From contig NZ_CP038498.1 of assembly GCF_012427845.1 (NCBI RefSeq), positions 2,728,001 through 2,792,000 of the forward strand: 64,000 nt of DNA. Reading direction: 5' to 3'. This document shows positions 49,419 through 64,000 of this stretch, piece by piece (position 1 is the first letter of the stretch; the number at the start of each line of letters is the position of its first letter). Made by a program: the position numbers and the translations under genes. This DNA is from Pectobacterium punjabense (lineage in GTDB: Bacteria; Pseudomonadota; Gammaproteobacteria; Enterobacterales; Enterobacteriaceae). The notes below the pieces were generated by a model. That model was given only the letters and a program-made list of their open reading frames with translations. It had not been told where the DNA came from and ran no database searches.

Positions 49419-50380
49419 TTAGACAACGGTTAACTGCCCCGCATAGAGGATAAAGAAACGCAGCAGCAAGACCCCCACCAGACTCATGCCACAAACCGCC
49501 AGCACGCCATAAGGTGAATGCAAGCGGTTAGCCCATGACTTGAGCAGCAAGGGAATGACTAATCCAACCCCTACAACACCCAGCCAGAACCACACGGCCC
49601 AAAATCCACCGCCCAACGCCGCCGCCAGCGCTCGCTGCTTCCCATCGTCCCCTAACGCGAGGCCAATAAAGAACGCGAACAGCAAGAAGATCTCCAACCA
49701 CACGACAGGCGTTTCGACGCAATGGATAAAGTGCGCCTCTTCGCTATGCGGATTGCGACGATAACGGCAGGCCATGGCGATCAACGCCACTGCCGCGCCG
49801 GAGGATACCCCCGAAAACAGGAATAGCGCGGGGAGAATCGGGTTATTCAGCAGCGGATAGGTCTTCAGCGCGGAGAGTAAAACCCGGTGTAAGCCCCTAA
49901 CATCACCGCCAGCAGCAACATCACGATATCCAGCGATTTTTGCATCGGTGCCAGCCAACCAAGCACCTTGGGTAGAATACTCAGCTTCGGCAGCCAGCGC
50001 TGTTGCAGTGCGATAGCCTGTTCGCTAAAAATGTTGACTAACCAGACCGCCAGCGCCGCCATGTAAACCTGAAACAGCATGACCCCAACGGACATCACCG
50101 AGGTAAAACTGTAATGGAACATCAGCTTCCAGAACGTCCAGGGCCGCGTCAGGTGGAAGACCAGAATCAGCAATCCAAGGATAATGGTGCACGGCGCGAG
50201 AACCAACGTGGTGCGCATTAGCGTACTGTCTGCGGTTGCCTGCTCGGGATGGTAGCGTCGCAGCAAGGCAGACAGCGTGACCAGCCCCGCAGAGATGCCG
50301 ACCAAAAACAGGTAAATCGCAATCGGCCAGTCCCAGACTAACGAATCAAAATGGAATGCGTTTGAAGACACGGGCGTCAT
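49419..50380 (-). pseudogene. nrfD: NrfD, quinol-oxidising membrane subunit, frameshifted
   Basis: Membrane protein that would carry electrons from menaquinol to NrfC. Two frames together give a full-length 320-residue NrfD: the 5' part (50380 to 49865) reads through GAYTGF and then meets a stop (YSPR*), while the 3' part continues in the other frame as LSALKTYPLLNNP to the normal end. Adding one T to the four-T run (AAAA at 49879-49882 on the plus strand) restores the frame exactly at GAYTGFLLSAL. Either a real mutation, which would cut electron supply to NrfA, or a sequencing error. Confidence 0.88.
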
Positions 50381-51048
50381 TGATGAACCTCCCCGTATTT
50401 AAACGGTACGCGATAGACCTTAGGCCGGGTGCCGAGCGCAATTTTGTAACGATACGTCGGCTGTTGACGAAGCAGGCGGGAAATCTCGCTGTCAGGATCG
50501 TCAAGGTTACCGAATGTCAGCGCCTGAGTGGGACAAGACAACACACAGGCGGGTAGTTTTCCTGCTTTCAGGTTGGTCTTGCGGCAAAAATCACACTTGT
50601 CCGCCGTTTTCGTCTGCGGATGAATAAAGCGCACCTGATAAGGGCAGGCAGCAATACAGTATTGGCAGCCTACGCACAGATCGGGATTGACATCGACAAT
50701 GCCGCTTGCCGCATCGCGATACGACGCCCCGGTAGGACACACGTCAACACAGGGCGCATGATCGCAGTGCTGACAGGAGTGACGGAAAAAACGGTATTTC
50801 ACGTCAGGGAAGGTCCCGATCGGTTCGCTGCGAATGATCGTCAGGCGCGATACACCTTCCGGCACCTGATTGACATCACGGCAGGCATCCATGCACGCCG
50901 TACAGCCGATACAGAGCGATTCATCGTGGATCATGCCGTAGCGGACGCCGTTGATATTCAGCGTCTGTGCGACAACCTGCCCCGCCGTGCTGGTGATGGC
51001 GATCAGCCCGCCCATACGGGCAATAAATTGACGACGAGAGCAACTCAT
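50377..51048 (-). CDS. nrfC: NrfC, periplasmic ferredoxin subunit
   Basis: Exported Fe-S protein of 223 residues with twin-arginine signal ([11 protein letters not shown]) and four [4Fe-4S] motifs ([41 protein letters not shown]...CVLSCP). Passes electrons from NrfD to NrfB. Overlaps both neighbours by 4 bases. Confidence 0.95.
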   Translation of the reverse strand: MSCSRRQFIARMGGLIAITSTAGQVVAQTLNINGVRYGMIHDESLCIGCTACMDACRDVNQVPEGVSRLTIIRSEPIGTFPDVKYRFFRHSCQHCDHAPCVDVCPTGASYRDAASGIVDVNPDLCVGCQYCIAACPYQVRFIHPQTKTADKCDFCRKTNLKAGKLPACVLSCPTQALTFGNLDDPDSEISRLLRQQPTYRYKIALGTRPKVYRVPFKYGEVHQ

Positions 51049-51620
51049 GGCTGCCTCTTATTACCCAGATGCACTGAGGCTGGGTTGAAATCGGGGTTAT
51101 TGCGCTGATCGCTATGGCAATCCACACACAGCTTGATTCGGCTTTTATCGTTCAGCGTCTGCATACTGTCCTGCGTAGGATGCAGTTGATGACAGCTGGC
51201 ACAGGCCACTTTGGCCACATGTACATCATGTGGCCAAAACGATTTCTGCAACTGCTCCGGCGTATGGCATGACATACAGACGCTGTTTTGCTCTTCCACC
51301 TTATACATCGGGAAGTTAAAGCGCATGACATCTTTAACGCCTTCGCGGTGCAGCAGAGACGGCTTGCCATGACAGTTCGTACAGGTCACCTGCTTTTGAT
51401 TATGCGGATTGACTGCGGAGGCATGTTTGCCTTTCATGCCATCCTCGTCCGGTTTATGGCACTGTAGACAAGCCTCATCGGGATTGCGCTGTGGTATTAC
51501 TTCCCACCGCTCTCCTTTTTCCGCCTGAGGTGCGGGCTGCGTCAGCCCTGGCAAGGCCCAAAGCATGCCTGATACCAGCACCCCGGCAGTCAATAACGAA
51601 CGTAATACGCTCATATCCAC
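51045..51620 (-). CDS. nrfB: NrfB, pentahaem cytochrome c
   Basis: Periplasmic electron donor to NrfA, 191 residues with signal peptide (cleavage near GLTQP). Five CxxCH haem sites are visible: CLQCH, CTNCH, CMSCH, CASCH and CVDCH. Confidence 0.95.
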   Translation of the reverse strand: MDMSVLRSLLTAGVLVSGMLWALPGLTQPAPQAEKGERWEVIPQRNPDEACLQCHKPDEDGMKGKHASAVNPHNQKQVTCTNCHGKPSLLHREGVKDVMRFNFPMYKVEEQNSVCMSCHTPEQLQKSFWPHDVHVAKVACASCHQLHPTQDSMQTLNDKSRIKLCVDCHSDQRNNPDFNPASVHLGNKRQP

Positions 51621-51631
51621 TCCACTCTATG

Positions 51632-51653
51632 ATCGCCCGCGTCCACGGGCGAT
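51632..51653. other. Intergenic hairpin between nrfA and nrfB
   Basis: An 8-bp inverted repeat ATCGCCCG / CGGGCGAT with 6-base loop in the 40-base gap. With no T run it more likely stabilises the 3' end of the nrfA message or lowers expression of downstream genes than ends transcription. Confidence 0.55.
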
Positions 51654-51660
51654 GGGGTTA

Positions 51661-53094
51661 TTAGTTCAGTCGTCCAGCTTTACGCGCTTGCTCATCCCAC
51701 TGCGGCACCACCGTATTCAGGAAATCCTGTTTCTCGGCTTTTATTTGCTGCATGTTGAGCCCAATCGCCTGCTGCGCTTTCTCTTTTGTCGAGATATCCG
51801 GCAGTTTGACTTCGCCAGTCACCCCCTTCTGTGCCAGCAGACGCACCAGCTTGGTTCTCGCTTCGGCGGATTTACTCAGCGAAGTGCCGAGCATCCGTAA
51901 GCCTTCATCCGGCGCATGCATGTGAATACCGTGAGACGCGACCGCCAGATCCCAACGCCACTGCGCATGGCGGATATCCATGAGAATCGGCTGCATGTCT
52001 GCTTCGGTTGCACCAGCATCCCAGGCTGCTTTAGCCTCAAAATGCGCATGAACCAGTTGCTCTTCTGCTTTCAGTTTTAATTCCTGAATCGCTGTTTTGC
52101 GTTCAGCAACCACCGCCTGCATCGCCGCTTTGTCCTGCGTATGGCAATTGGTACAGGTTTCGCCGTAGTTATCGAAGGGGTTACCTATTTTGTGATCGGT
52201 GTACAGCTTGCCATCTGCGTTTTTCACTTTCGGCATATGGCAGTCGATACAGGTCACGTTGTTTTTACCGTGAATACCAATGCTCCAGGTTTCATACTCT
52301 GGATGTTGAGCTTTCAGCATCGGTGCGCGGGAAAGGGTGTTAGTCCAGTCGGAGAAAGAAATAGCATCATAGTATTTCTCCATATCTTCGACTTTCGTAC
52401 CGTTATCCCATGGGAATTTCACCGCTTTATCTTTGCCGGAAAAATAATACTCAACGTGGCATTGTCCACAGACCATGGACTGCTGTCCGAACCGACTGGC
52501 GCTATCAAACGGCTTGCCAATCGCCTCCATTGCACGTTCCGCGTAGGGACGGGACAGCGTCAACGCGGGCTTGCCCTGAGCAAAATCCGGTGATGCGGTA
52601 TCATGGCAATCTGCACAGCCGAGATCGTTAGTAATCTCCGGTCCACCTCGCGCCCACTTGCCTTTGAAGTAGCCTTCCTCACCCTCTTTTTGGATCAATC
52701 GGGCGACGTCCGGGCTTTTACAGCTCCAGCACGCCATTGGCAGCGGGCCATCTTCTGCCGTCTTCGGGGCACCGGTGCGCAGCGTTTCACGCACGTCCGT
52801 TATTGCGTAAGCGTGGCCGCGCGGCTTGTTATAGTCTCTGGAAAAGGGGTAACCGGCCCAAAGAATGACCATATACGGATCTTCTGCCAGCGCATCGTGG
52901 CGCTCAGACTGTTCGCTGGTCGCTTTCCACGAGTTGAACTGATCGGGGTGTTGATTGATGAAGGTTGAATTTTTTGCTTCTATTGGGGCGGGAGAAGAAG
53001 GCGCCGGAACATCAGCGGAGTAGGCTGGCATCAGTAAAAAGAGACTGGCTACCATGCCCCACAGATAGGAGACTGACATGCTTATCCTGACCAT
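51661..53094 (-). CDS. nrfA: NrfA, ammonia-forming cytochrome c nitrite reductase
   Basis: Periplasmic pentahaem enzyme that reduces nitrite to ammonium with six electrons. The 477 residues have a signal peptide (cleavage near AYSAD at 27), the catalytic CWSCK haem site near 123, and four CxxCH sites (CADCH, CGQCH, CIDCH, CTNCH). First gene of nrfABCDEFG, as in E. coli. An FNR-type promoter lies about 90-135 bases upstream. Confidence 0.97.
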   Translation of the reverse strand: MVRISMSVSYLWGMVASLFLLMPAYSADVPAPSSPAPIEAKNSTFINQHPDQFNSWKATSEQSERHDALAEDPYMVILWAGYPFSRDYNKPRGHAYAITDVRETLRTGAPKTAEDGPLPMACWSCKSPDVARLIQKEGEEGYFKGKWARGGPEITNDLGCADCHDTASPDFAQGKPALTLSRPYAERAMEAIGKPFDSASRFGQQSMVCGQCHVEYYFSGKDKAVKFPWDNGTKVEDMEKYYDAISFSDWTNTLSRAPMLKAQHPEYETWSIGIHGKNNVTCIDCHMPKVKNADGKLYTDHKIGNPFDNYGETCTNCHTQDKAAMQAVVAERKTAIQELKLKAEEQLVHAHFEAKAAWDAGATEADMQPILMDIRHAQWRWDLAVASHGIHMHAPDEGLRMLGTSLSKSAEARTKLVRLLAQKGVTGEVKLPDISTKEKAQQAIGLNMQQIKAEKQDFLNTVVPQWDEQARKAGRLN

Positions 53095-53181
53095 GCGTTT
53101 GTGTCCACATTAAGCCGCCTACTGGCGGTCATTTTCGTTATCCATTCGACAGAAACCACACCAACTGTCGTGACATTGCTC

Positions 53182-53230
53182 GGTGCTATAAATAGCAAAA
53201 AGATGCATTCAAAATATTGTTTTTGATCAA
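53182..53230 (-). promoter_or_regulatory. Predicted FNR-dependent nrf promoter
   Basis: On the minus strand TTGATCAAAAACAA (53230-53217) matches the FNR consensus TTGAT-N4-ATCAA with one mismatch. A -10 box TATTTA (53194-53189) places the start near 53182, so the FNR centre is at about -41.5, the class II position known for E. coli nrfA. The rest of the 487-base gap 53095-53581 shows no gene. Confidence 0.55.
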
Positions 53231-53581
53231 AGGTAAAGAAAAGTAATGATTCGTATCGAAGAATGTATGGAGGTTGTCCCATTTTCCCACTAATGGTTAT
53301 ATCATGACTCTTTAGTGCCTTAATAAGATCCCAACATCGGAGCACATCAGATCACACTAAAGAGTTAATTGACTATTTTTCATGGGGATACCATCAAAAG
53401 AACAAACTTTCAGCACATGGTTTGAAATGCAGGGCTAAGGACTTGTCAATCGCCTCAGAGGAAGGCATTGTTTTCCTCTCCCACGGTAAAGGAAGGGGGG
53501 AAGACCAATTTAATCGATTGATAGATTACGCGTTTTTACTGTACGACTGTAGCCCAATTGGGGCGCATTAAGGAGTCTGTT

Positions 53582-53878
53582 GTGCGCAAAAAGGGAATGC
53601 CGCGTTTTTCACAAATTTTGCTTGCCATCGCAGCCATTTTTTCAGCCATGATGGCCAGCCTGTTCGGTGCGCTTTACTTTATACTTTACTGGCCATATCG
53701 CAATCAATTCAATGAATTAGGTCGGTATTTTGATGAAGAGAATTCTGTCGTCTACGAGGAATCAGCCAGTACGTTCCTTTGCCCCACCGTATTTTTTATC
53801 ATCCTAACCTTGCTAGCGGTGGCATTGGGTATTAAGCGTTATAGGAACGTCACCCGCCCGACCACTAAACAGCAATAA
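53582..53878 (+). CDS. Small two-span membrane protein, unknown function
   Basis: Not recognised. From the GTG at 53582, preceded by AAGGAG with 7 bases spacing, the product is 98 residues with two hydrophobic segments (about 10-35 and 64-84) separated by an acidic loop (FDEENSVVYEES) and a basic C-terminus. A TTG at 53558 is also open. It stands alone between nrf and the nucleoside hydrolase gene. Confidence 0.6.
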   Translation: MRKKGMPRFSQILLAIAAIFSAMMASLFGALYFILYWPYRNQFNELGRYFDEENSVVYEESASTFLCPTVFFIILTLLAVALGIKRYRNVTRPTTKQQ

Positions 53879-54010
53879 CGCCAGATGGACTCAGTAATAG
53901 GCACCATATTGATACCTGTCACTTTACTCATCCTGAGGACGTATTCGCCGCCGCAAGCCACCCCGTGGAGTGGCCGATCGGTTTGCTCTCCGCACTACTC
54001 CGTCGCGATC

Positions 54011-55024
54011 CTATTTTTTATTTCCATAGGCCAACGCCAGCTTGGCGTAGAAATCTTCCAGCGTGAAGCGGGCATCAACAGCGTTATACACCCGAATCTG
54101 GCGCGCATTTTCCTGAGGCGCATAGGTCAGATCGTCGTTTAACTGTGGGGCGTTGACCAGCGTGTAATGGTATTCGTGATCGTCCAACAGCAGAGAAACC
54201 GAGGGGTTATCACCCAATACCCAGACTTCGCTTTTCGGCCAGGGAACCTCTTTGATGGTTTCAGAAATTGCACGATTAAACTCAATTAGCTGTTGCCACA
54301 GATACTCTCCGACTTTCCCCTGCGGCTTAACGCGCACGGCAAGTTCAGACAGCGAAACGCGTACGGACATATAGACATTATGTGGGACTTGCCACAATGG
54401 CACCTGGGACTTGAATACGGTGTTCGCCGCAACCGGATCGTTGAACATATTGTATTCCCAGCCGCCTTTCGGGTAAGGCATGCCGCCAATCCACACTACC
54501 GTCATTTTGCTGGCGATCTTCGGTTCAGCCTGCAACGCAGCAGCAATATCCGTAATCGGCCCCATAACTAACACAAACAGGGGGTGAGAATCGTCTTTTA
54601 ACGCCTCTTTGATCAGCATTTGCGCGCCTTCACTCAACACAGGCACGCCACCGTCAGCCTTCAACGCCTGCGTCGCACCGCGATAAACGGGAATGTCCGT
54701 CTTTCCCATTACATTCATTAGACGCTGGAGCTCATGATAGCTTTCCATCATGCTGTTTTCGCCATCGCGTTTCATCAACGGTGCGGTACGCGAATAATGG
54801 GCGGCAATCAACCCTTTCACCTGCATCGTTGGTGTCAGTACCGCATGCGCAACGGCAAAATCATCGTCAGCTTCGTTTTTCGCATCGGCGCTAATAATGA
54901 CGCGAATCTGTTTATGATCGGCAACATCGAAAGGTGACGTTTGCGCCTGCGCAGTGAGCGCGCTGAGGAAGGGCAATGCCACGATCAGCATGGCACATCG
55001 GGAAAAATATCTGTGAATAGACAT
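54011..55024 (-). CDS. Secreted nucleoside hydrolase-like protein
   Basis: Protein of 337 residues with signal peptide (cleavage near AQAQT at 28), so periplasmic or secreted. The domain is of the inosine-uridine nucleoside hydrolase family, which splits ribonucleosides to base and ribose; the calcium site appears as ISADAKNEADDDFAVAHAV (residues about 43-62) and further blocks are VMGPITDIAAAL, WIGGMPYP and DNPSV. The first Asp motif is looser than the canonical DxDxxxDD. It follows the esterase gene on the same strand at 106 bases and may share its transcript. Substrate unknown. Confidence 0.75.
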   Translation of the reverse strand: MSIHRYFSRCAMLIVALPFLSALTAQAQTSPFDVADHKQIRVIISADAKNEADDDFAVAHAVLTPTMQVKGLIAAHYSRTAPLMKRDGENSMMESYHELQRLMNVMGKTDIPVYRGATQALKADGGVPVLSEGAQMLIKEALKDDSHPLFVLVMGPITDIAAALQAEPKIASKMTVVWIGGMPYPKGGWEYNMFNDPVAANTVFKSQVPLWQVPHNVYMSVRVSLSELAVRVKPQGKVGEYLWQQLIEFNRAISETIKEVPWPKSEVWVLGDNPSVSLLLDDHEYHYTLVNAPQLNDDLTYAPQENARQIRVYNAVDARFTLEDFYAKLALAYGNKK

Positions 55025-55130
55025 GATTATCCTTAACTATGATGGGCAGTCGTTGATATGGCAGCCCGATGATTCAAGCTGCCATCAGAGAAAGCGGGCC
55101 TACGAACCTTCAACCCGCAGCATGCAGACA

Positions 55131-56360
<1,230 letters not shown>

Positions 56361-56407
56361 CTAAATGTGACAGCACCGCCTCAGCGGTGCCGACGTGATG
56401 ACAGGTA

Positions 56408-58162
<1,755 letters not shown>

Positions 58163-58259
58163 ATTTGTAAAAAATAATCGTCTATTAGAATTTAATGGTT
58201 ATTCCGACCTCTCATTATTGACTCCTCATCTTCTTTCTTATAAAGAGTAAAAATGATAC

Positions 58260-58299
58260 CGCATTCATTCCAGAGATAATCTCTCTGAGAATGAATGCG
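58260..58299 (-). terminator. Two-part hairpin between bglB and bglH
   Basis: Outer stem CGCATTCATTC / GAATGAATGCG and inner stem CAGAGA / TCTCTG form one long hairpin; on the minus strand it is followed by ATCATTTTT. It can end or thin out transcription before the porin gene. Confidence 0.65.
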
Positions 58300-58323
58300 T
58301 AAACGGTTTATTGATACGCCGAT

Positions 58324-61658
<3,335 letters not shown>

Positions 61659-61721
61659 CTATCCTTAATACTAAACAGACTTAAATATCAATAATTTAAG
61701 ATTGCCAGCTCTGTTTGAGAC

Positions 61722-61813
61722 AAAAAAAAACCTAAATCGCTTTTCCCAATAAGCATTGAGAAAACGATTTAGGTTTTGCCTGCCCGCCTAGACTAGCCTG
61801 ACAGTAACAATCC
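61722..61813 (-). promoter_or_regulatory. RAT site and terminator between bglG and bglF
   Basis: On the minus strand GGATTGTTACTG...GGGCAGGCAAAACC (61813-61772) is a BglG RNA target; it overlaps the left arm of a terminator CCTAAATCG / CGATTTAGG followed by nine Ts (61722-61773). The RAT loop is longer than usual. BglG binding prevents the terminator and allows bglF-bglB-bglH transcription. Confidence 0.9.
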
Positions 61814-61966
61814 TGCTTGTTTGTCGGCACAGTAGTCGTGCTGACAATAGAACCAACTTCATCTGATAACTTACTTTCCACATACTCTATTCTTTCACTT
61901 TCATCGTAAGCAAGGTATTTATCTTGCTACACTGCTATTTTGTGACGAAAAGCAAATTAGCAGAAA

Positions 61967-62833
<867 letters not shown>

Positions 62834-62848
62834 TCAAACCCTGGAAAC

Positions 62849-62913
62849 AAAAAAACCAGACACCCGTAGCAAGAACGAGCATCTGGTTTTGCCTGCTTAC
62901 GCAGTAACAATCC
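62849..62913 (-). promoter_or_regulatory. RAT site and terminator in the bglG leader
   Basis: Minus strand GGATTGTTACTGC-GTAA-GCAGGCAAAACC (62913-62885) fits the BglG RAT consensus closely. It overlaps a terminator AACCAGA / TCTGGTT followed by seven Ts (62849-62888). The operon thus autoregulates at this first site. The bgl promoter should lie in 62914-63100; I could not fix it. Confidence 0.93.
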
Positions 62914-63189
62914 GCAATGGCTGGTAAACTACCATTTGCATTCATCTTCTCAAGGAGCATGACACAAAAACGTGATACGGATCGATAGAAAAGCATGTTG
63001 CTTACACGCACTTTCTTTATTTATTGTCGGCTGTTACAAGAATCAACGACTTGCCATGACTCACCGTAATAGCGTATTTATACAACGGATTTCTTAGGCA
63101 GTTGCGCAACAAAGTTAGGTAAAAACACCAAATCGCTCAATTTTTTGCGTAAACGCACTGAAATATTCAATTTCTGACCTTTTACCACC

Positions 63190-63249
63190 TTGTTTCTCGT
63201 CGCTTAATAACTATAATACGAAACGTCGTTTCAATTGAATGGTTTCAGC
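63190..63249 (+). promoter_or_regulatory. pykF promoter with Cra-like sites
   Basis: TTGTTT (63190-63195) and a perfect TATAAT (63212-63217) are 16 bases apart. Just downstream are the palindrome GAAACG-T-CGTTTC (63220-63232) and TGAATGGTTTCAGC (63236-63249), both resembling Cra (FruR) operators; Cra represses pykF in E. coli from a site overlapping the start. Confidence 0.6.
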
Positions 63250-63481
63250 TAAACAACGTGCCACTATCAATAACATTATTATCAACGGCATCGCCAACGC
63301 TAGCCCCCGCGAATCCCATGCGACGAGCGGTTGCGCACTTCATCACCCATTCGCTACGACCCTCTATACTTACCTCTTTTACACCGTTCCCTCATGCATT
63401 CTTTCCAGCGGCTTGCCTCACACGGCCACAGCCACTGGTTCACTCGTTTTTTTATCCATCACAACTTGTAGAAACTATCGT

Positions 63482-64000
63482 ATGAAAAAGACAAAAATTG
63501 TTTGTACCATCGGGCCGAAAACAGAGTCAGAAGAAGTGCTTGGCAACCTGCTGTCTGCCGGCATGAATGTTATGCGCCTGAATTTCTCTCACGGGGATTA
63601 CGCAGAACATGGCCAACGCATCAAGAACCTGCGTGCCGTCATGGAAAAAACCGGTCAGAAAGCCGCTATCCTGCTTGACACCAAGGGTCCAGAAATTCGT
63701 ACCATGAAGCTGGAAAACGGTGCGGATGTCACGCTGACCGCAGGTCAAACCTTCACGTTCACCACCGATCAAAGCATCGTGGGTAACAAGGATCGCGTTG
63801 CTGTCACCTACGCAGGTTTCACCGAAGACCTCAGCGTCGGTAACACCGTTCTGGTTGATGACGGCCTGATCGGTATGCAGGTTACGGCGATCAGCGGCAA
63901 CGATGTCGTCTGTAAAGTGCTGAACAATGGCGATCTGGGCGAGAACAAAGGCGTTAACCTGCCAGGCGTTTCCATCCAATTGCCTGCTCTGGCTGAAAAA
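63482..64000 (+). CDS. pykF: Pyruvate kinase I, N-terminal part (cut by window end)
   Basis: Glycolytic enzyme converting phosphoenolpyruvate and ADP to pyruvate and ATP. The 173 residues visible match E. coli PykF from the start MKKTKIVCTIGPKTESEE, through the active-site MRLNFSHGD block near 31 and LLDTKGPEIRT near 63, into the B domain (TVLVDDGLIG near 122). The frame runs off the end without a stop. The leader is unusually long, about 250 bases from the predicted start of transcription, and has no strong ribosome site before the ATG. Confidence 0.96.
   Translation, partial: MKKTKIVCTIGPKTESEEVLGNLLSAGMNVMRLNFSHGDYAEHGQRIKNLRAVMEKTGQKAAILLDTKGPEIRTMKLENGADVTLTAGQTFTFTTDQSIVGNKDRVAVTYAGFTEDLSVGNTVLVDDGLIGMQVTAISGNDVVCKVLNNGDLGENKGVNLPGVSIQLPALAEK

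Noticed and set aside
62914..63100. CRP site in the bgl promoter
   Set aside because: Only TCAC...GTGT-like halves in the wrong arrangement; no convincing TGTGA-N6-TCACA.

Overview
The window looks like chromosome of a soft-rot enterobacterium, most likely Pectobacterium. Three things point there: protein sequences very close to E. coli for PurR, Cfa, MdtK, NarQ/NarP, Nap, Ccm, Nrf and PykF; ERIC repeats; and plant-associated functions (aryl-beta-glucoside PTS operon, feruloyl-esterase-like enzyme). The species call is inference; no search was run. There are no rRNAs, CRISPR arrays, prophage genes or transposase genes.

Layout. 1-5.2 kb: the enterobacterial backbone purR - cfa - ribE - mdtK - tRNA-Val(GAC). 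In E. coli the two valine tRNAs valV and valW are adjacent; here the second lies 20.6 kb further on (25.8 kb). The segment between them holds a lactate permease with lutABC (5.5-10 kb), a guanidine-degradation locus usually annotated as urea carboxylase and headed by a guanidine-I riboswitch (10-18.1 kb), a divergent marR/small-protein pair, katG, a metallophosphoesterase, a DeoR-type regulator, a HAD phosphatase, and a guanidinium exporter (gdx/sugE) headed by a guanidine-II riboswitch (25.1-25.5 kb). Beyond the second tRNA-Val (26.2-29.7 kb) is a compact accessory module: LysE-type exporter, 2-oxoglutarate/Fe(II) oxygenase, stand-alone AlaX-type tRNA-editing protein and a divergent LysR regulator, followed by a fragment that may be a transporter remnant.

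29.8-53.2 kb is one block for respiratory ammonification of nitrate. NarQ/NarP sense nitrate and nitrite, NapFDAGHBC reduces nitrate to nitrite in the periplasm, NrfABCD reduces nitrite to ammonium, CcmABCDEFGHI matures c-type cytochromes, and NrfEFG is the dedicated haem lyase for the CxxCK site of NrfA. The ccm cluster faces nap and is bracketed by inverted copies of a GC-rich repeat, so an inversion of an ancestral nap-ccm order is likely. Two genes in this block, nrfD and the 3' end of napD, are shifted by one base at short T runs, either real mutations or sequence errors.

53.6-64 kb: a small membrane protein, a secreted nucleoside hydrolase, a secreted feruloyl-esterase-like enzyme, and a complete aryl-beta-glucoside operon bglG-bglF-bglB-bglH with two RAT/terminator antitermination sites, then the start of pykF with its promoter and Cra-like sites, cut by the window end.

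The best candidates for something new are the AlaX/2OG-oxygenase/LysE module (possible synthesis, self-protection and export of a modified amino acid), the guanidine locus with two riboswitch classes, a 46-codon ORF inside it and no allophanate hydrolase nearby, and the bracketed ccm inversion.
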